From Capillidium heterosporum (taxonomy: Eukaryota; Entomophthoromycota; Entomophthoromycetes; Entomophthorales; Capillidiaceae): 64,000 bases of DNA. Positions 58,638-64,000 of the stretch are shown piece after piece. Position 1 is the first letter of the stretch. The number at the start of each line of letters is the position of its first letter. The position numbers and the translations under genes were made by a program. The stretch covers positions 1-64,000 of the forward strand of contig WBMQ01000002.1 in the NCBI GenBank assembly GCA_016630905.1, read 5' to 3'. The notes beneath the pieces are model-generated. The model worked only from the letters and a program-made list of their open reading frames with translations, was not told the origin of the DNA and searched no databases.

Positions 58638-59102
58638 AATTCATTTATTTATACATTGCAAGGTACCGTAGTGGACTATCTCAAGCTTAATCTCAATTAC
58701 TTCACTATCACATTGGTACACTAAACTCCTAAAGAAAGATGAGGGTGCTTATGTATATGAGTTGATGCATCTGATAACTTGATTGAAATGCACTTTGATG
58801 TACTTCAATGGGAGGTGTTGTTTCAAATGCTGTACTTACGGTCTAATTGTAGTTCAATACATAGATTTCTTGGCCTAAAAAGTTTACTAAATAAAATACT
58901 GACCTAGATGTATCTAAACTCTTAACCAAATAGTAACGTAAGAAATTTCCAACTTTTTAGAATGGGTACTATTAAAGCTACCCATATAAATTTATAATCA
59001 AAGTTTATTTCGGTAAACTACACAATAGCAACATATAAATTTCATTAGAAATCGATAAAAATATAAAAACTATTCATTCATATTTATTGAACCAATTACC
59101 TA
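58638..59102. other. Intergenic, nothing recognised
   Basis: Downstream flank of the EF-Tu relic and 3' flank of the photolyase gene. Confidence 0.4.
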
Positions 59103-60699
59103 TCATCTCTTGACCTTTTTGAAAATTTTGGCGTATGTCTCAATAGCTTGGAGCCTGGCTTTGCTATGTACTACGATAGGTTTCGGGTACCTAAAAGAAT
59201 AATCATCAGTACCAAAATTAACATATTTAACCTACCCCAAAGCCTCAAATTCCTCCTTACCCAGCATGGCAAATGGGTCATGAATTTCCTTCCTCCCCTC
59301 CAATTTTTTCAACTCGGGTACATATTTGGCAATAAAACTACCCTCTATATCAAACTTTTGACTCTGCAGCTTGGGATTAAATATGCGAAAGTAAGGCTGA
59401 GCATCGGTGCCAGTAGAGGCCGACCATTGCCACCCCCCGTTGTTGCTAGCCAAATCGCCATCGATTAACTTGCTCATGAAATAGCGTTCACCAAGCTGCC
59501 AGTTGATTAGGAGATCTTTAGTTAAAAAGGTGGCCGTTACCATCCGTAATCGATTATGCATCCACCCTATCTCATTAAGTTGTCGCATGCCGGCATCTAC
59601 AATAGGATACCCAGTCTTGCCTTGACACCAAGCTAAAAGTTTATCCTCATCGGTCTTCCATTCCAAATTCTTAGTTTCCAGTTTGAAGGGTTGGCTTTTG
59701 GACACGCGGATGAAGTTGAACAATATATGTCGGTAGAAATCGCGCCACTACCAATTCACTTATAAACGTTAGCTTATTAGTATCTCCATTAGTCAGCCGA
59801 TCATTATTAGCTTTTTGAACCAGAGACATACATCTACGTAAGGATATAGAGCCTACTGCCAAATAAGGAGAAAGTTGACTGGTACCTTGCAGGTCGGGAA
59901 AGTCGCGATCTACCTTGTATCGGTTCAATTTGCCTTCAATAAATTTAGTCAATCGGTTGATTGCTTCGTTTTTATTGACTGGAAATCGAACCTTCATATC
60001 TTGTAGATGCCTATCAGTTAACTTGTAGCCTAAACTATCGATGTTTATATCCATAGTTAATTGGAATAGTTGGTTGTACTTCTCCCTCAAACCTTCATCC
60101 TGTAAAAGTGGTACCGAATCTGATAGTTTGAGGTGTTGGGGTTCGACGGTTAGTCTTTGCAAGTAGTTCTCTTTGAAGGGAGTAAACACAGTATAAGGTT
60201 TGGAACTAGATTTAGTTAGTATGGTGCCTGGTTCTAATATACATTGGTCGTGGTAGCCTTGAGCTTTGATACCATTGTCTCGTAAATAACTAGATACTTC
60301 GACATCCCTCTTGCTTTCGTCGAATTCGTACTCGTAGTTATAATAAAAGTTCTTAATACTATACTCTCTACATATATTGGAAAGTTTTTCTTTCAAGCTT
60401 TCGTCGTCGTTTAAAATTTCTACTATAAATGGGATGTTGAGTTGAGAAAGTTGGTCGGATAAGGAATTGAGGTGTTGGATAATAAAATTAAACTTTATGG
60501 GGGCCATGTCGTGGGATCTGTACTCCTTTGGTGATACTATAAAAGTACAAAATAAGTTGCTTTTCGTACCTTTCGAATTATATAATTCTAATGTATCCTT
60601 TGCAGCTTGTAGACCTCTGCTGTCATCTAGGCGTAAATCCGATTTAAACCAAAACAGGACGTTTGATTCTTCTTTTTTTGTGTCTTCTAGCATCGGCAT
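59103..60699 (-). CDS. PHR1: CPD photolyase (class I), one-base frameshift
   Basis: Two exons on the minus strand, 59236-60699 and 59103-59190, with a 45-nt intron. Start ATG is at 60699 (60693 also in frame). Allowing for one extra G at 59748, it encodes 516 aa. N-terminal antenna domain: LFWFKSDLRLDDSRGLQAAK. FAD domain: LSPYLAVGSISLR, WCQGKTGYPIVDAGMRQL, GWMHNRLRMVTATFLTKDLL and GGWQWSASTGTDAQPYFRIF, all typical of cyclobutane-dimer repair enzymes. The extra base splits ELV from WRDFYRHIL, so as written the protein would stop within the FAD domain. Everything else is intact, so sequencing error or a very young inactivation are both likely. The gene repairs UV-induced pyrimidine dimers using blue light. 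Confidence 0.9.
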
Positions 60700-61299
60700 C
60701 TCAATATAGCTTTACAAAGCTGTATTCAAAATTTCTACTTGGCCGTATTTATATGATGTTCATAAAAGTGATGTAACCAGCTTGAAATTTAGCTTTCAAC
60801 ATCGATCTCGATTAAGATTTCGATTTCGATCAAAGTTGATGGAAATGGATTTTCAAAGTAAATTTGTACATTGTAAAAGTAAAATTCGGCAAGTTGAACA
60901 ATTACATATTTGAGGCTTAATTTAGTAGGTTTTCAAAGCTAAAGTTAGAAAAATGGAAGGTATTATCACTTTGTTGCAAATAAACCACCAACCAAAGGTT
61001 TAAATATGTTGGAGATAAAGTTTGAAATAGCACATTCAAAGCAAGTTTAAAAATTGAAGAAAAGGGTGTATATGGAAGACAATATATAGAGGTATATTTT
61101 TAAAACTTTTACCGATGTTGCTTTTTCTGCATCGTAAGAGGCAATAAAAAGTCTTTACTATATAAACCAGCCTAACATGATAAGGTAAATATATATCACT
61201 AGATTGTACTTATAATTAAGAAAGAATAAGAGCAGACTCTTCTTAGTTTTGAGATGTTTTAATTGAAGAATGATTGTAGCCTCATAATACTTTGTTATG
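60700..61299. other. Intergenic, upstream of photolyase
   Basis: AT-rich DNA with several TATA-like runs. No distinct element was recognised. Confidence 0.4.
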
Positions 61300-61830
61300 G
61301 GGTATCTCCCTCATGTGCGTTTAGGCTTCTCGACGCCAAGTTTCTTAATGGCCTGGCCCATTTGTTTGACCAGGCAACTGGGTCCGTAGCACTTTTTGAC
61401 TGATGGTTGATGTATATTTTTTTGTCAGAGGAGGGCAAAGCTTGGAGGTTACTACTAGTTGATGGAAATTTCTTGAGGAGTGGTACTGATGATGATTGTT
61501 TAATAAGCGAAATAAACTATGAATTTATTAGTAGAGTGGACATGTGCTAGATCTTTTGCCTTTCGAGCTAGGTTATCTAAGTATATCGAAGGTCGGTACA
61601 AATATGAATTTCATTGAATTAAAGGCAACTGATGCAATATTATGTCGAGTTAGGTCTAGATAATGTTGAGTTATTCATGGGCAGTACTCATGGTGGATTT
61701 TTAGTAAATGGTGGTGATTCTAGTTTCTTAATAAATGACATTGATGGCTTGTTCTTATTACTAACTACTGCTTTTCTTTTCTTAAAATACAGTACCAACT
61801 TCAACCTCCGTTTATAGATATCTTTAAGCT
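61300..61830 (-). other. Coding-like stretch of unknown family, broken
   Basis: On the minus strand a GC-richer patch reads KKCYGPSCLVKQMGQAIKKL followed by GVEKPKRT and a stop, preceded in another frame by SLIKQSSSVPLLKKFPSTSS and further upstream by KNKPSMSFIKKLESPPFTKN. Frame changes and stops separate the pieces. It looks like a Ser/Lys-rich protein tail that has decayed, or exons with introns that I failed to place. No function can be given. Confidence 0.25.
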
Positions 61831-63425
61831 ACCTAAGAGATTATTGATTGTCAAAGTTGCCTAGAAGTTTCTACTGAATCTGCCTAGCCATGAAGGTAAA
61901 TTGTACCGTGTTAGGTAAAACTAATATTAAAACTAGAAATTATATCGTATGTAAGTTTACTAAACTAGTTTTAAAACTTGCTACCATCATAAACAAATAT
62001 TTTATATTGCATTTGAACTAAATCGTCAATTACTGTATATAGCTTTTATTAAGTAAGAATACAAAATTGCAATTTCAATTTCACATTCATATTCAAAAGT
62101 AGCTATATAGATAGTGGTTAAAAGATTTAAAAGTTTTCGTAGTGAAACAACCAATGATGCATTTTTACTTTTATAATTTATATTAATTCAATTCAACCTG
62201 TCTTCTTAAATAGAAGTAAAGCTAACAGATATTTTCAAGTTTATTGTACGATTGATGGCTTTCTTGCTAACTTCAACAATATCTATAGGTAACCGCAAAA
62301 GCCCCACATTAAGAAAAGCAAACTATATCTAATCCGAAGAAACCATCAGCACAGCCCATTAAAAAACAATAGTCGGTACAGACCATCAAGAAATCAGAGT
62401 AAAATATTTCACAAACATCCTCCAAGAGTTCAATTGTAACCAACTATAACATATCATCATCACATAGATATTACATAAGAATAATCCCAGATTTCTCTTC
62501 TCAGCTTAAGCTAATACCTGATTGTGTAAATTCAGTAGGTAATCCTATTTGCCATATTCCATTACTAAATTTTATTCAAAAAGATCAAGCACTAACCAAG
62601 TACATCTCACCAAGCTCAGTCACAAAAAGGTGATCAAAAGAAACAATTAGGAAAAACACATCAAGGAGTATATATAAGATTGATGATTTCTGTATAATAA
62701 CAAGTAGTTTAAAAGTAAAATATTCAACATCGGCCCAAAGTTCCCAATCAACAGTTGCACCAAGGGGAGATGATTGATGACGAGAATATATCACAAAATC
62801 AATAAGGCACTAAATTTGGCCAAGGATACCGATGGCATTGATAAATATCCCAGTAAAAGGTACCAGAAAGCTCAAGTCCTCAAGTATTAGTACCATTTCG
62901 AAGAAACTCGTAGATTCCCAGCTTGGTCTCAAGCTCAAAAGATTACTATAGCAAAACCTTGATCAGTTGAATACTTCCAGATCTCTTTGAATCAATTAAT
63001 AGATTCCACTAGATTAGGCCTTTAATACATGACTGATAGACTCATAGCTTATTACCGATTTTATCTTTAAAATAGATCAATTTATTTAAGTGATGCTGTA
63101 GTATTCTATAAATACGATTTCTATATTACCTATTTAAATATAAGAAACTTAAATACTTATCAATAAAACAACATTTTATCATATCTCAGTGTAATTTAAC
63201 TTGTATGAGAGCTATATAGTAAGGCTAAAATATCGTATATAAATATAAGCGAAGTATATTAAACCAAAATAGTCCAGGGTAAATTACTTTAATACCTTTA
63301 TAATACCACTTCATCAATTCAGCCCACATCAAGCGAGTAAGCCTGGGCAACAGAAATTACGGCAACAGGGAGTTTCAATTTTTAAAACGGAAATGGCTAG
63401 TTCATTATAAAATTCAATTTGAAAA
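61831..63425. other. Intergenic, nothing recognised
   Basis: About 1.6 kb without supported features. A 69-codon frame (62585-62794, minus) has no motif. Confidence 0.4.
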
Positions 63426-63599
63426 ATGTAATGGTGTTTGATACATACCTATTATTTCCTAATGTTAAACATCTATATGTTAAAGAGCTACCAAAAGATC
63501 AGTTGAGGGCATTGGTGAGTTTATTGAATTGAAATTGAAACTTTTAGCATCTTATAATTACAAACTATCAACTACGCTCCCTATTCTTGGATCTTCAAA

Positions 63600-63990
63600 G
63601 ATAAAAGTATTGGATTCTCGACTAAAATGTAAACAAGGTGGTGACAACATAGAAGTCCTACAAGAGAGCATCATTTATACACATAGGATGGCCCTAATGT
63701 TATCCTCCCACTATAAAAATATATTAAGATAAAGCTTGTAGGAAGCTCAGTGTGGTATCGTTGTAATTAATGATATAGAGCCTGAGAACCTCCAATTTAT
63801 TATAGAATGTCTATATCTAGAAAAGTTGTCAAAGTGTTAAAAGATATGAGTTTTGAGGATGTCATCAAAATGACTTTTAGATGTAAATTGTAACAATTGA
63901 ATGACTTCAATAAGATCATTAATATAGTGCTCGTATAAAAGCTTTCATAAACATACTTGGAGTTTTAAAAGTCCTTCATGGTGCAGATAT
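63600..63990 (+). pseudogene. BTB/POZ-like domain relic near window end
   Basis: The plus strand encodes GGDNIEVLQESIIYTHRMAL followed by MLSSHYKNIL, then two stops, then GIVVINDIEPENLQFIIECL and YLEKL, a frame change, and MSFEDVIKMTFRCKL with a further stop. This follows the order of a BTB domain (ligand strand, THRMALMLSSHY helix, FIIECLY helix). Translation upstream (from the ATG at 63430) may belong to the same gene but is unclear. The region ends close to the window edge, so a 3' part may lie outside. Confidence 0.55.
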
Positions 63991-64000
63991 CAAAGGCGCA

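Noticed and set aside
1-64000. CRISPR arrays, phage genes, rRNA operon or bacterial operons
   Set aside because: No spaced repeat array, Shine-Dalgarno-linked gene strings or rRNA sequence seen; introns and gene families are eukaryotic.

Overview
The window looks like nuclear DNA from an early-diverging (zygomycete-type) filamentous fungus. Introns are short (about 36-90 nt) with GT...AG ends. Several gene families are fungal: GH18 chitinases (one with a CBM19-like tail), a fungal transcription-factor middle-homology domain, NAD-type methylenetetrahydrofolate dehydrogenase of the yeast MTD1 kind, and Rrp14/SURF6. Intergenic DNA is long and AT-rich. An Entomophthorales/Conidiobolus-like source is my guess only; the sequence does not prove it.

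Layout. 0-5.8 kb: an F-box/LRR gene, then a 2.2-kb AT-rich block with a RIP-like loss of CpA/TpG. 5.8-10.8 kb: a seven-exon Mi-2/CHD3-type chromatin remodeller. 11.6-18 kb: a dispersed repeat, then a tandem duplication of a transcription-factor-like gene plus an NmrA-like neighbour, in which only one transcription-factor copy is intact. 18.7-24.6 kb: a secreted five-repeat cysteine-rich protein, an LRR-like protein, a three-exon LRR protein and a single-pass membrane protein with an EGF-like tail. 26.3-30.3 kb: a secreted CAP/PR-1 protein and the SUMO E1 subunit UBA2 (nine exons). 32-37.2 kb: two secreted chitinases flanking a ten-exon SURF6 gene. 38.5-44.1 kb: a membrane-anchored coiled-coil gene with a frameshift, tRNA-His, the tRNA 2'-O-methyltransferase TRM7 (nine exons) and MTD1 (five exons). 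45-52.7 kb: tRNA-Pro, glutamate-cysteine ligase, a tandem pair of HGSNAT/DUF5009-type membrane acyltransferases, and a second identical tRNA-His. 53-64 kb: mostly decaying DNA, with BTB-like relics, a second copy of the dispersed repeat, a full-length but broken EF-Tu copy, a CPD photolyase with a one-base frameshift, and a BTB-like relic at the window end.

Conserved housekeeping genes are split by many tiny introns. Secreted, F-box, transcription-factor-like and acyltransferase genes are intronless, and the duplications and most relics fall among such genes. I found no operon, phage, CRISPR or clear biosynthetic cluster. The most unusual items are the secreted six-cysteine repeat protein, the RIP-like block, the EF-Tu relic, and the transcription-factor/NmrA tandem duplication. 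Gene models were checked by hand: spliced lengths of the multi-exon genes are divisible by three. Family names rest on recognised motifs, not on searches.
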